DNA of 64,000 nucleotides, from positions 111,823,027 through 111,887,026 of the forward strand of contig OW121856.1 in NCBI GenBank assembly GCA_933228895.1. Direction: 5' to 3'. This document shows positions 1 through 8,841 of this stretch, piece by piece (positions within the stretch are counted from its first letter, which is position 1; the number at the start of each line of letters is the position of its first letter). The notes below the pieces were generated by a model. The model worked only from the letters and a program-made list of their open reading frames with translations, did not search any database and was not told the DNA's origin. The position numbers and the translations under genes were made by a program. The stretch is from Platycnemis pennipes. Taxonomy: Eukaryota; Arthropoda; Insecta; Odonata; Platycnemididae.

Positions 1-2761
1 TAGAGTATCCCGTAGGATATACGGTTGGCAGGCTAAAGCCATTGTCTACAATAAAATTATTAAAACGAACTGTAATTGGTTTAGTGGCCCTCGGTCTTCT
101 GTTAAAAGTTTCTAAAATTCTCGATCTAAAGAGTATATCGTAACATGGATGGTTACTCATGGATAAAATCTTGGACACGTAGTTCAGCATTAACATATCC
201 CGGCGAGTGGCCAGAGGTGGTTCCCCAGCCTCCGCATAGATACTTAGGACTGGAGATGTTCTGAAGGCACCTGTAGCGAGCCTTATTCCCATGTTGTGGA
301 CTGTGGACAGTGGTCTCAAGTATGTCTCTCGTCCAGAAGCATAAATGAAACATCCGTAGTCAAGTCTTGATCGCACTAGTGCCCGATATAGTAGAAGCAT
401 TGTAGTGCGATCGGCGCCCCATGTCGAATTACTTAAAAACCGTAAAATGTTTAAAACCTTAAAACATCTGTTCCTTAAAATATGAATGTGCTCCCTCCAA
501 TTAAGGCGATAGTCAAATGTCATCCCTAGAAAGCGGATGGTTTCCACGTATGGAATAGCCGTGCCGTTAAGGTGTAGACCTGCCGGGACATGGTTTCCTC
601 TAGCCCTGTGGAAGTGGACACACTTTGTTTTCTCGGAGGAGAAGCGGAATCCATTTCTCCGGGCCCATTGAGCAAGTTTATTGATCGTAAGTTGGGCCTG
701 CCTTGTTGCGTTAGAGAGCCTTGTTGATCTGCAGAAAATCGCCAGATCATCCACGAAGAGGGATCCCATCACAGGTGTACTGACGCAATCCATTATGTCA
801 TTAATCGCCACAGCAAATAGCGTAACACTCAACACGGAACCTTGAGGTACTCCGTTCTCCTGAGTGTAAAAGTGCGATAAGTGCTGCCCTATTCTTACCT
901 TGAACACTCGACCTGTTAGGAAGTTGCGAATGAAAACGGGTAGATTTCCCCTTAGTCCCCATTTGTGTAGAGTCATTAGGATCTTGTGTCGCCAGACTCG
1001 GTCGTAAGCCTTTTCTATGTCGAAAAAAACGGCAATTACGTGCTGCTGTGTAAGGAATGCCTCCTGTATGAAAGTGTCCGCTCGGACTAGATGATCAATG
1101 GTTGATCTCCCACGCCGAAATCCACACTGGGCATTCGAGAGAAATTGCCCTCTTTCCAACCACCAGATGAGACGGCGGTTAACCATTTTCTCTATAACTT
1201 TGCACAGGCAACTTGTTAAAGAGATTGGTCTATAGTTCTCTGCGTCGCCGCGTTCTTTACCTTGCTTATGGATAGGGACCACCACCGATTCCCGCCAGGA
1301 TCGAGGGAGAATTCCTTCACTCCACACTTGATTGAGCGTCCTTAAAACATCCGGCAACGCCGTGTCCGGTAAGTTCCGAAGGAACGCGTTGTGGATATCA
1401 TCTAAACCTGGAGATGTGTCCCGGGAATCGGTAATTGCGGACGTTAGTTCCACCATCGAAAATGGAATATTGTAGGACTCGGTGTCGTCTTTCTCTTTAA
1501 AACATATGATTTTCGATTCCATACACTTTTTAAAATTCAAGAATTCCCGGTCATAGCTGTTATTGCTGTAGCGCTCCTCAAGTAGACGCCCGAACGCGTA
1601 GCATATGTCTTCCGGAGCAGTGACTATTTTGTTGTCTATTGTCAGGTGGTTAATACAGTTTTCAACGCGGGAGCCAGAAATGCTTTTTACTCTTTGCCAC
1701 ACCTGCTTAATGGGAGTCCTATTGTTGACTCCAGACACGAATTCTATCCAAGAATCCTTCTTAGCCTGCTTTACGACCTTCCGAGCTTTCGCTCGCAATC
1801 GTCGAAAGGAGGCAAGGTTCCTTTCGGTGGGAAATTTGTTAAATATTCGTAGCGCCTTTTTTCGCATCCTAATTGCATTAGCACACTCCTCGTTCCACCA
1901 GGGAACCACCGGTCGAGGGGAGATTCCTTTTGAACGGGGGACACTGACCTCTGCTGCTTCCAGGATGCGTTTGGTCAATCTTTCAACGTTTTGTGCTCCA
2001 TTGAGATGCAAGTCAAAGTTAAAATCAAAACGTGTTTTAAAAGCTGACCATTCTGCCCTACGGACTATCCAGTTGGCTTTTCTAATAAGTTCTCTGCTAA
2101 AATTCTGCTCTTTGAGAATAAAAAGGGGGAAGTGATCACTCCCACACAGGTCATTGTGAACTGATAATTTGAGTTTAGTCATCAGACTACTAGAACACAT
2201 GCTTAGATCAATAGCGGAAAAGTCGCCGGTATGGCTATTGAACCGTGTTCTTTCCCCGTTGTTTAATAAGAATAGGTTAAAATCATTTACGAAGGATGAT
2301 ATAATGCGGCCTCTTCTATTGCACTGGGCCCTTGGACTTCCCCACAGGGTATCGTGGGCGTTAAAGTCTCCTAAGAGAATGAAGGGCTTTGGCAGCTGCT
2401 GTATGAGGGCTTCTAAGTTCCTTCGTATGACAGGAGCCCCCTCTGGAAAGTAGACGTTGCATAACGTTATCGTCTCAGGTGTGTGCAGCGTTACCGCCAC
2501 TGCCTGGAAGGGAGTGTCCAGCTGTACTCGGGAGGTGTAAAGGGCCTCCCGAGTAGCTATCGCCACTCCACCTTGAGCACGGAGGCCACTAGTGTCATCT
2601 AGTCTAAAAACATTAAAACCTCTTAGAGAACCCTTGTCTGTAGTTTTAAAATGAGTCTCTTGGAGACAAACGCAGACGGGGTTAAAATCTCGGATTAAAA
2701 CGTCTAGCTCCTCCTTGTGCCGGTAAAACCCATTGCAGTTCCATTGAATGGTAAATATCAT
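1..2761 (-). CDS. LINE ORF2: endonuclease and reverse transcriptase, C-terminus cut by window edge
   Basis: ORF2 would encode the nicking endonuclease and reverse transcriptase that carry out target-primed reverse transcription. The frame starts at ATG 2761-2759 and stays open for 920 codons to the window edge. The start 'MIFTIQWNCNGF' is a typical APE-type endonuclease opening, with 'LQETH' next. 'LLGDFNAHDTLWG' (near 2370) and 'GSDHFPL' (near 2130) are later endonuclease motifs. RT motifs follow: 'SPGLDDIHNAF' (near 1420), 'NYRPISLTS' (near 1240), 'FFDIEKAYDRVWR' (near 1020), 'GVPQGSVLS' (near 850) and the catalytic 'FVDDLAIF' (757-734). Codon phase was checked at the endonuclease, at 'SPGLDD' and at FVDD, and all agree. 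The protein may still be complete; any C-terminal zinc knuckle or RNase H would be outside. Confidence 0.9.
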   Translation of the reverse strand, partial: MIFTIQWNCNGFYRHKEELDVLIRDFNPVCVCLQETHFKTTDKGSLRGFNVFRLDDTSGLRAQGGVAIATREALYTSRVQLDTPFQAVAVTLHTPETITLCNVYFPEGAPVIRRNLEALIQQLPKPFILLGDFNAHDTLWGSPRAQCNRRGRIISSFVNDFNLFLLNNGERTRFNSHTGDFSAIDLSMCSSSLMTKLKLSVHNDLCGSDHFPLFILKEQNFSRELIRKANWIVRRAEWSAFKTRFDFNFDLHLNGAQNVERLTKRILEAAEVSVPRSKGISPRPVVPWWNEECANAIRMRKKALRIFNKFPTERNLASFRRLRAKARKVVKQAKKDSWIEFVSGVNNRTPIKQVWQRVKSISGSRVENCINHLTIDNKIVTAPEDICYAFGRLLEERYSNNSYDREFLNFKKCMESKIICFKEKDDTESYNIPFSMVELTSAITDSRDTSPGLDDIHNAFLRNLPDTALPDVLRTLNQVWSEGILPRSWRESVVVPIHKQGKERGDAENYRPISLTSCLCKVIEKMVNRRLIWWLERGQFLSNAQCGFRRGRSTIDHLVRADTFIQEAFLTQQHVIAVFFDIEKAYDRVWRHKILMTLHKWGLRGNLPVFIRNFLTGRVFKVRIGQHLSHFYTQENGVPQGSVLSVTLFAVAINDIMDCVSTPVMGSLFVDDLAIFCRSTRLSNATRQAQLTINKLAQWARRNGFRFSSEKTKCVHFHRARGNHVPAGLHLNGTAIPYVETIRFLGMTFDYRLNWREHIHILRNRCFKVLNILRFLSNSTWGADRTTMLLLYRALVRSRLDYGCFIYASGRETYLRPLSTVHNMGIRLATGAFRTSPVLSIYAEAGEPPLATRRDMLMLNYVSKILSMSNHPCYDILFRSRILETFNRRPRATKPITVRFNNFIVDNGFSLPTVYPTGYS

Positions 2762-2779
2762 AAAAGGTAAAAGATAAAA

Positions 2780-3988
2780 TTAAACACTTAAATTCGAGTA
2801 GTCCTGACAATAGGGTGGTCCGCGCCGTATCCGGTTTCGTCTGCCTGTAGGTTTTGCGAAACCTTCGCTCTCGGAGAGACTTTCGTCTTCCTCCATCGAT
2901 TCCGGACGGCTTATATCCAGTCCAGATGGATTTGGTGATGGCGTTTTCTTGCACCGATTCTGCGACAGTGCAGCGGTGGTTTTAGGTGGGTTCTTTTGGG
3001 GAGAGCCCACACTTGTGTCACTCGTCTTGTTTGCCGGTTTAGGGGCCTTAGCCGGCTTGGCCGATTCTTTTTCTGTGGCAATTGGTTTTTTTATTTCTTT
3101 GGGATCTGTTTGGATAGCTACGCTAACCTTCGGGACTTGCATTTTCGTGGCAACTTCGGCGAAAGATTTAGAAAATGTAGGGGCGACCGTGGCCCTATAC
3201 TTTTTCCTTGCCTCTAAATACGTGATTTTTTCCACAGTTTTTAGCTCCATGACCTTCCTTTCTTCGATTTGCTTAGGGCACTTGCGAGAGTACACTGGGT
3301 GTGCGCCCTCGCAATTGACGCACTGTGGGTCTTCTGTGCACTCAGCACCATCATGCGCGTCCAGGCCGCAGCGCGGGCAGGTGGCCTTGCCCTCACATCG
3401 CGTGGCGATGTGGCCGAAGCGCTGGCACTGGAAGCAGCGCATGGGTGCCGGTATAAATGGTCGCACCGGGACAGATTCGTACCCTATAAAGACCTTGTCA
3501 GGGAGTCTATCGAATGAGAAAGTGAGGACGACAGATGTTGTGTCGATCACTTTCCCATTACGCCTCGTGGTGAGTCGACAAGCATCAGTCACACCTTGAG
3601 GAGCCATCTCTCTTCTGATCTCGTCGACATCAACGTATAGTAGATCGTAATGCGTGATAACCCCCCGACTGCTGTTTAGAGTGCGGTGCACCTCAACCGA
3701 GACTGGGATGTCATTGAGCATTTTCAGTTTCAGAAGCTTTTCGCTCTGTGCAGTGCTGCAGGTTTCAATCAGTAATGAACCGTCTCGTAATTTTTTGGCA
3801 GATCTAAGTTCTCCAGTGACCGAGGCTGACAAAACTTTCCTAATTAGGAAGGGAGATACCTTAGTCAAGGTCTCTCCTTCTTTCTGACATTTCATCAAAA
3901 GGTAGCGCTTACAAACTGTAACTGGCGATTCTCGCCCACCCGTGTCCGGGCGGGGTTTTTTAAGTGGTGGAGGTTTAGTTCCATCCAT
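2780..3988 (-). CDS. LINE ORF1: gag-like nucleic-acid-binding protein
   Basis: This is a 402-residue protein from ATG 3988. The frame is open further upstream to 4054 but without an earlier ATG. It ends 18 bases before the ORF2 start. The C-terminal half has three consecutive zinc knuckles: CFQCQRFGHIATRC, then CPRCGLDAHDGAEC, then CVNCEGAHPVYSRKC. A basic, Lys/Pro/Ser-rich tail follows. This is the layout of ORF1p in Jockey/I-type LINEs, which binds the element RNA in a ribonucleoprotein. The region before the knuckles ('LPDKVFIGYESVPVRPFIP') is the usual adaptor stretch of such gags. No stop or frameshift interrupts it. Confidence 0.9.
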   Translation of the reverse strand: MDGTKPPPLKKPRPDTGGRESPVTVCKRYLLMKCQKEGETLTKVSPFLIRKVLSASVTGELRSAKKLRDGSLLIETCSTAQSEKLLKLKMLNDIPVSVEVHRTLNSSRGVITHYDLLYVDVDEIRREMAPQGVTDACRLTTRRNGKVIDTTSVVLTFSFDRLPDKVFIGYESVPVRPFIPAPMRCFQCQRFGHIATRCEGKATCPRCGLDAHDGAECTEDPQCVNCEGAHPVYSRKCPKQIEERKVMELKTVEKITYLEARKKYRATVAPTFSKSFAEVATKMQVPKVSVAIQTDPKEIKKPIATEKESAKPAKAPKPANKTSDTSVGSPQKNPPKTTAALSQNRCKKTPSPNPSGLDISRPESMEEDESLSESEGFAKPTGRRNRIRRGPPYCQDYSNLSV

Positions 3989-4123
3989 CCTTTTGAGATG
4001 TTCATCACCCGGACTCCCCACCCACCATGGAGCCACACATTTGGGACGCCGCACCGCAAGCCGGTGCGGTCGCCAGGGCTACCCGAGGGGATATAGCACC
4101 CTAGAGGTGGTTGTCTGTTTCGG

Positions 4124-4585
4124 GTTGGGTCTTTAATGCACGGGCCCACCAAACCCGTACATCTCCGGCCGCCCTACGCAGACCCCCACCTCCCTGGCAC
4201 TCGCCACCGTTAAGCAAAACGCCACGGAAGCCGATTGACCGGGAGTGGCTAGCTCCCGGCCGCCCGTTTACACAGAATCCGGGGCCGAAGAGGGGCATCA
4301 GCCCGTAGTCCATACCGGGCATCCGACACCCGGCTGGGAACCACGGGCCTCGCCCTCCAGGATCCCCTTCTCCTCCTTACGGGTCTCCGCACACGGCAAA
4401 CATGCGGGTGGATCGCAGGCCAGGTGGTATGGCCGCACACAGACAGTTGACCCACAAGACTGTCCGGGCTCAACCCTTGTTGGCTCTGGGTTTGTTTTCG
4501 GGGTTTTCTCCCCGCCCTTTTAGTCGCCTCTTACGACAAGCAGGGATACTGCGGGAGCATTCTCTATCCCCCTACCCGCAGGGGG
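4124..4585 (-). repeat. 5' UTR monomer, inner copy
   Basis: This 462-bp unit is repeated head to tail at 4586-5047, with the same length and a small number of substitutions. In element sense each monomer begins with CCCCTGCGGG, runs through a conserved core that includes TTGTCGTAAGAGGCGACTAA, and ends at the CCCAAC junction. Tandem 5' monomers are known in several LINE families, where they carry the internal promoter; that role is inferred here. Confidence 0.85.
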
Positions 4586-5047
4586 GTTGGGTCTTCGATG
4601 CACGGGCCCACCAAACCCGTACATCTCCGACCGCCCTACGCAGACCCCCACCTCCCTGGCACTCGCCACCGTTAAGCATAACTCTACGGAAGCCGATTGA
4701 CCGGGAGTGGCTAGCTCCCGGCCGCCCGTTTACAGCGAATCCGGGGCCAAAGAGGGTTATTGGACACCAGTCCATACCGGGCATCCGACACACGGCTGGG
4801 AACCACGGGCCTCACCCTCCAGGATCACCTTCTCCTCCTTACGGGTCACCGCACAAGGCAAACATGCGGCTGGATCGCAGGCCAGGTGGTGTGGCCGCAC
4901 ACAGACAGTTGACCCACAGGACTGTCCGGGCTCAACCCTTGCTTGCACGGGGTTTGTTTTCGGGGTTTTCTCCCCGCCCTTTTAGTCGCCTCTTACGACA
5001 AGCAGGGTTTCTGCGGGAGTATTCTCAATCCCCCTACCCGCAGGGGG
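4586..5047 (-). repeat. 5' UTR monomer, outer copy and 5' end of the element
   Basis: This is the second 462-bp monomer. It ends at the run of C (minus strand) at 5041-5049, and unrelated DNA follows, so this is taken as the 5' end of the LINE. It differs from the inner monomer by scattered substitutions. A short, related core lies on its own at 21660-21731 in the same orientation. Confidence 0.8.
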
Positions 5048-6200
5048 GGACATTATTAAACCCAGGTACGTTTCATTATAAGCTGTGAGTAATGTCTGGT
5101 TAAAATTCGTTATAATCCTTGTCCTACGTAATCTCTCTTAAACTTGGCGGCAATGGCATTTCTACCCGCCGCTATCCAGCCAAATGTCTCCGAAAAGAAC
5201 ACCGAATATTTACCCATAATTCTCGGAACCCACGCCGTTGTGTCACCTTGTGCAACCTCGCCTTGTCTGTGTTCGAGTGGTTCGAGATACCTGCCTTGTG
5301 CTCAAACGAACTCAAAATGGAGCCTACAAGAGAAGCAAGTAAAGTTAATCTGATCGCTTACTGGCATTGTGAATCCTTGCACGGAGTTACATTTTTACGC
5401 AGGATGGGATTATTTCTTGCGTGCGTAAATCTTTTCCCGTAGAAATGTGCGTGTGTTCTTTCCTTTGCAACCTTGATTCCTCTGAATAACCTTTCACATA
5501 ATTTTCCTGAAACTGCCCTTAGATTATCGTAAGTCAACAAGCAATCGCAGATTTGCAGGCTAGGCTCATTGATTGCTTCAGTTAGGACTGAGTCCAGGGA
5601 AAGGTCTCGTAATCAAATGTTTGTGAACATTTTGTAAGCAACATAAATTGTGCTTTAATTAAAGTCGCGTTACATAATTTAACTTCATTGTTGTATTAAG
5701 GGTATATAAACCCTCAACTCATAGTTACTTTTGAAGGAGTATACATGCAAATTGAAAGTAATTTTTAACGTTTAACTGCTAGTTATTCGCGACTAATTTT
5801 GTTCTTAATAGTAGTGTCGGAACATACATATTTTAGAACGAAGAAGCCATGACGAAGAAGCTTTCCTAGGAACTTCAAGACCAGATGGATAGCCAGAGAG
5901 AACGCCTCTTGCATGTTTGCAGGAGTTCAACGAGTGGGAAAGATTAATGAAGAATGAGGACAACCATTCTTTTGCAGTAAATCAAAATTGACTGGGGAAG
6001 GGGGTTATTTAGGAGAGGTGCTTTAGTAGGGAGATTTTTGGAAAATGGGGTGATTCAGGATTCAAGTTAGACTCATTATAGTACTACATAAGTCATTAGC
6101 AAATTAAACTTCAGGTGAAGTTAAGTACATAAATTGAAACTAGCAGTATAGACTGCTTAAACAGCAGGGAATATCTTTAACTAAATTATATATTTATTGC
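5048..6200. other. Unassigned intergenic DNA
   Basis: No gene or repeat family is recognised. The longest open frames (5119-5442 plus, 5358-5540 minus) have no recognisable motif and overlap each other. The region is A/T-rich beyond 5600. A TATA-like 'gtatataaa' occurs near 5701, but no transcript can be attached to it. Confidence 0.5.
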
Positions 6201-6299
6201 GCTGGAACCTCTTCCAGTACAGCTGCGATGGTCACAATGCATGATGTGACATTTGTAACGAATCGTGACCTATGCAGCTGTCCCTGAAGAAGTTCCAGC
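6201..6299 (+). other. Imperfect 35-bp inverted repeat, pre-miRNA-like hairpin
   Basis: Arms 6201-6235 and 6265-6299 are complementary at roughly 29 of 35 positions, counting one G-U pair, around a 29-base loop. The mismatches are spread as small internal bulges, the shape expected for a microRNA precursor. It could equally be a tiny hairpin transposon or chance. I do not recognise a known mature miRNA in either arm. The DUF4806-like exons start 278 bases downstream on the same strand, so it would be intronic or upstream of that gene. Confidence 0.3.
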
Positions 6300-6576
6300 G
6301 TGATTAAGATTCATTGCGGAAGCCTTTCCTGTGAATATAAATTTATCGGCTGATCTTCATGCTATGGCCTAATTATTCTGTTTAGCGTAGCGATCATCCT
6401 CATTTAAGGGAGTATTTGGAATCAATATGTCTGTGAAAGAAGTTGGATTTGTTTTTGATGGCACCGTCCTCAGCTTTCATGATATTTGTGTGAATAACAG
6501 ATTGTTTTAAAAATTAAATGTGACATGCCCTATTCATTAACTGTTAATTAATCTTCAATTTTGGGATGTATTTCAG

Positions 6577-6964
6577 GTTGATTATTTCAGAAAACTTGGG
6601 GGGGAAAATTGCAGTGACATGTGTCGGCGAATAATGAGAAAGCTGTTCACGGTTGGGCTGTCAACAAAATTAAATATTCAAGGAAGTGAGAAGAAGTGTG
6701 GCCTTAAGTCTACAGCTACTTTAAAGATCATTCAAAGTAAGCAATTCATTGTACTATTTAGGCTGATGAATGAGTTTTCTAATATGCTGTTTTATTGCTA
6801 TGAGATAAACTGTGCGTTCATTACGGCAATTTCATGTTTTTCCACCAGGTGCATGCCGGAGATATTTTTCTGATATACCCTACAATGCAGTGGAAAAGGA
6901 AACAGTATCTGCCATTGGGAAATGGTTAAGGAATCAGTGTCCAAAAAAACCTGTTATGAAATAA
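6577..6964 (+). CDS. Last two exons of a DUF4806-like protein gene
   Basis: Exon 1 is 6577-6736, preceded by 'atgtatttcag' and followed by GTAAGC. Exon 2 is 6849-6964, preceded by 'ttccaccag' and ending in TAA. The intron is 112 bp in phase 1, and the join is in frame. The exons encode about 90 residues: 'VDYFRKLGGENCSDMCRRIM' opens exon 1, and 'VSAIGKWLRNQCPKKPV' lies near the end. A Gly-Gly motif, an 'RIMRKL' helix and a terminal 'AIGKWLRN' helix are the pattern I associate with DUF4806, a domain of unknown function common in arthropod genomes, often in gene families or linked to mobile elements. AATAAA at 6960-6965 overlaps the stop and could be the poly(A) signal. No earlier exon was found, so this may be a gene end or a displaced fragment. 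Confidence 0.55.
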
Positions 6965-7371
6965 ATTTAAATTGTTTCTTAGATAAATATTGCCTTTCAT
7001 TAGCATATTTATCATATTTTGCTGCCCTAGTGTTGTAATAGTTTGATCCAATGGTCAATTCACTGTTTAGTAACATTTCCCAGAGATTAGACTCATGGTA
7101 AGACCTCAAGAGGGGTAAATTGAGACCTGGATCAGTGAGGTAACTTGAGGATTTAATTCTTTTCAGGCCTGAAATTCCGGAAAATTATTTTCAATTGCAG
7201 TATTGAGATGTATACTTTATAGAAGTTAGCCCCAGAAAAATATTCAAACTTAGTTTTGCATTTTGTACAGCTGGAGATGCGCTGAGAAATTCACTCCTGA
7301 ATTTTAAACTGTAAGTATAGGAAGTAATTTTTCCGTGTGCCTAGAAGTTGCCTGTATGGTGGCTTTTTAAG
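6965..7371. other. 3' flank of the DUF4806-like exons
   Basis: This is A/T-rich DNA with no recognised gene or repeat. It may hold the rest of a 3' UTR. Confidence 0.4.
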
Positions 7372-7488
7372 GCACACTGAATAGGCGCCTAAAAGGCATA
7401 TATAAGCTAGACGGTAAAGGCGCCTGATGAATGCAGTGCCTTTGCCTTAAAAAGGCACCTTTTAGGCGCCTTTTAGATGCAGTGTGCT
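7372..7488. repeat. Small hairpin repeat (MITE-like)
   Basis: The left part 7372-7400 (GCACACTGAATAGGCGCCTA and onward) is the inverted complement of 7451-7488. Both contain the palindrome TAGGCGCCTA flanked by A-rich/T-rich runs and an outer CACTG. The central 50 bases hold further copies of AGGCGCCT. It looks like a miniature inverted-repeat element. It directly abuts the LINE stub that follows. Confidence 0.5.
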
Positions 7489-7574
7489 ATGTGGGCTTAG
7501 ATCTGGGCAGCATCCCTCACAAAAACCCAGCTTCGCAAACTTCAACTTCTCCAGAACAAATCCGTGCGCGGCAA

Positions 7575-7972
7575 AAGGGTGGTTTCACACAAACAAACAA
7601 CCCCACAACGAACTCGGGATTGACTATGTGTCTCAACACCTGACCAGAAAGTGTCTCTCCTTTAAGAAAACAATAGACAGGCACCCAAATCCCCTCATAA
7701 AAACCCTCTGGAAACCCTTTCCTAGTACCCATCTCAACATCCCTCAAAATGTCCTTCAATCCACTGCAAATTTCGCCAAGAAACCCAAACAAGTCTTCAT
7801 TCATCCATCCATCATACACCTCGATCCCAACATATCCAACCTTAACCTTCAAGCTTTCTCTCAGTTACCCTTGCACGATTTAGCTGCAACGAGTTTAACA
7901 AATGACGCTCCCACTGAGGTTCCTGTTAATCCAGCCATTTTTGTTCCCGAAATCCCGCCAGCTCCGGATTAA
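7575..7972 (+). pseudogene. 5'-truncated Jockey-like LINE, ORF2 C-terminus only
   Basis: The frame ending at TAA 7970-7972 reads WFHTN...ELGIDYVSQHL, then KCLSFKKTIDRHPNP, then FIHPSIIHLDPNI. It aligns by eye with the last ~130 residues of ORF2 in copy B (WFHTNAQLQAELGVEYVTQF, then HASIIHLDPNI). Only this tail is present, as expected for a 5'-truncated insertion. The upstream boundary, near 7500-7575, is not sharp. The family is related to copies A and B but diverged from both. Confidence 0.75.
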
Positions 7973-8050
7973 TTCTCAATCAAATAAATCAATTCCTGCT
8001 AAAAATGCTTTCATACGCCATTAATCCCAAAATGGTACGATAGTAGTGAG

Positions 8051-8841
8051 ACATACATTTTGACGAAAAGACGCCAACTTATAGATCTTCCTTGTAGGTG
8101 AACGCGACTAGCGACTCTGCGTCTGTGCGATCTTCGTCTCCGCGCCGCTCGGCTTGCCTTCCTTACCTATCCCAACCCTATCGATTCCCATCCTTTTCAC
8201 TGACCTTGCTTCGCCTGGCTAACCCGAATTTGGACTCAACTCTGACCACTGCACCGTCTGGACACACCTCTACCAGAAACGACCTTGGCACCGATTGGAC
8301 ACTACTCTCCTGGACACGACTTTGCATCTCACGGACAAATCTACTGGAAAACACCTATCCCCTGGCCCCTATCAACGCCAGCAATCAACAACTCTGCGCA
8401 CGAAAAACCCTGAGTGGTAAGAACATCAGAACGGCAAAGGCTCCCGAGGGGAAGGCTAACTAGCTCCTTCTTGTCACCTCGGAAGGCGCTGTGACCGTTC
8501 CAACACCTCCCTCACAACTGGTCGTCTACCCGGGTAACTCCAGCATAAGAGTGCTCACACGCTTGCGGAGGGAAGCCCGGGCGGTCCGCTTGCTAGGGAT
8601 CCCAAACCCCAAGAACAATAGAAGACCAGCTTAGGCAAACTCAGACAAACTCAACAACTCAGCATACTTTTGACTTACTATAAATACGCGGCAAAAATCC
8701 AAACATTTTTTGGCCAATCCCAACGACTTATTGTCGTGCCATATTGGAGCAAACTCCAATTTCTTTTAAATACGCGGCCAAAAAGCGGAAAATCATCTTG
8801 TCGTCATCCGCAATCGTAGCAGACCCTGTTCTGCCATAACA
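8051..8841 (+). repeat. 5' UTR of Jockey-like LINE copy A
   Basis: Non-coding DNA ahead of the copy A ORF1. A frame at 8098-8463 is open but low-complexity Ser/Thr/Leu and is treated as chance. A direct repeat 'aaatacgcggc' followed by A-rich DNA occurs near 8681 and 8767. The exact 5' end of the element is not defined; 8051 is an estimate. Confidence 0.5.

Larger units (their letters stand above)
1..5047 (-). mobile_element. Non-LTR retrotransposon (LINE), 3' end outside window
   Basis: Read on the minus strand this is one element: a 5' UTR of two tandem monomers (5047-4124), a leader (4123-3989), a gag-like ORF1 (3988-2780) and an endonuclease-reverse transcriptase ORF2 that starts at 2761 and is still open at position 1. 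ORF1 with three CCHC knuckles followed by EN and RT is the plan of the Jockey/I group of LINEs. The RT wording (ORF2 residues near 'RPISLTSCLCK' and 'ENGVPQGSVLS') suggests an I-like lineage, but this is a judgement by eye. Both ORFs being open indicates a young copy. The 3' UTR, any RNase H domain and the target-site duplication lie left of the window. Confidence 0.9.

Noticed and set aside
1605..2135. 176-codon plus-strand open frame
   Set aside because: It is antisense to the LINE endonuclease ORF2, whose motifs are clear on the minus strand.
4402..5088. 228-codon plus-strand open frame
   Set aside because: It lies on the antisense of the tandem 5' UTR monomers, and its internal repetition simply reflects the two monomers.
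8098..8463. 121-codon open frame ahead of LINE copy A
   Set aside because: Low-complexity Ser/Thr/Leu composition and no motif; fits an untranslated leader.
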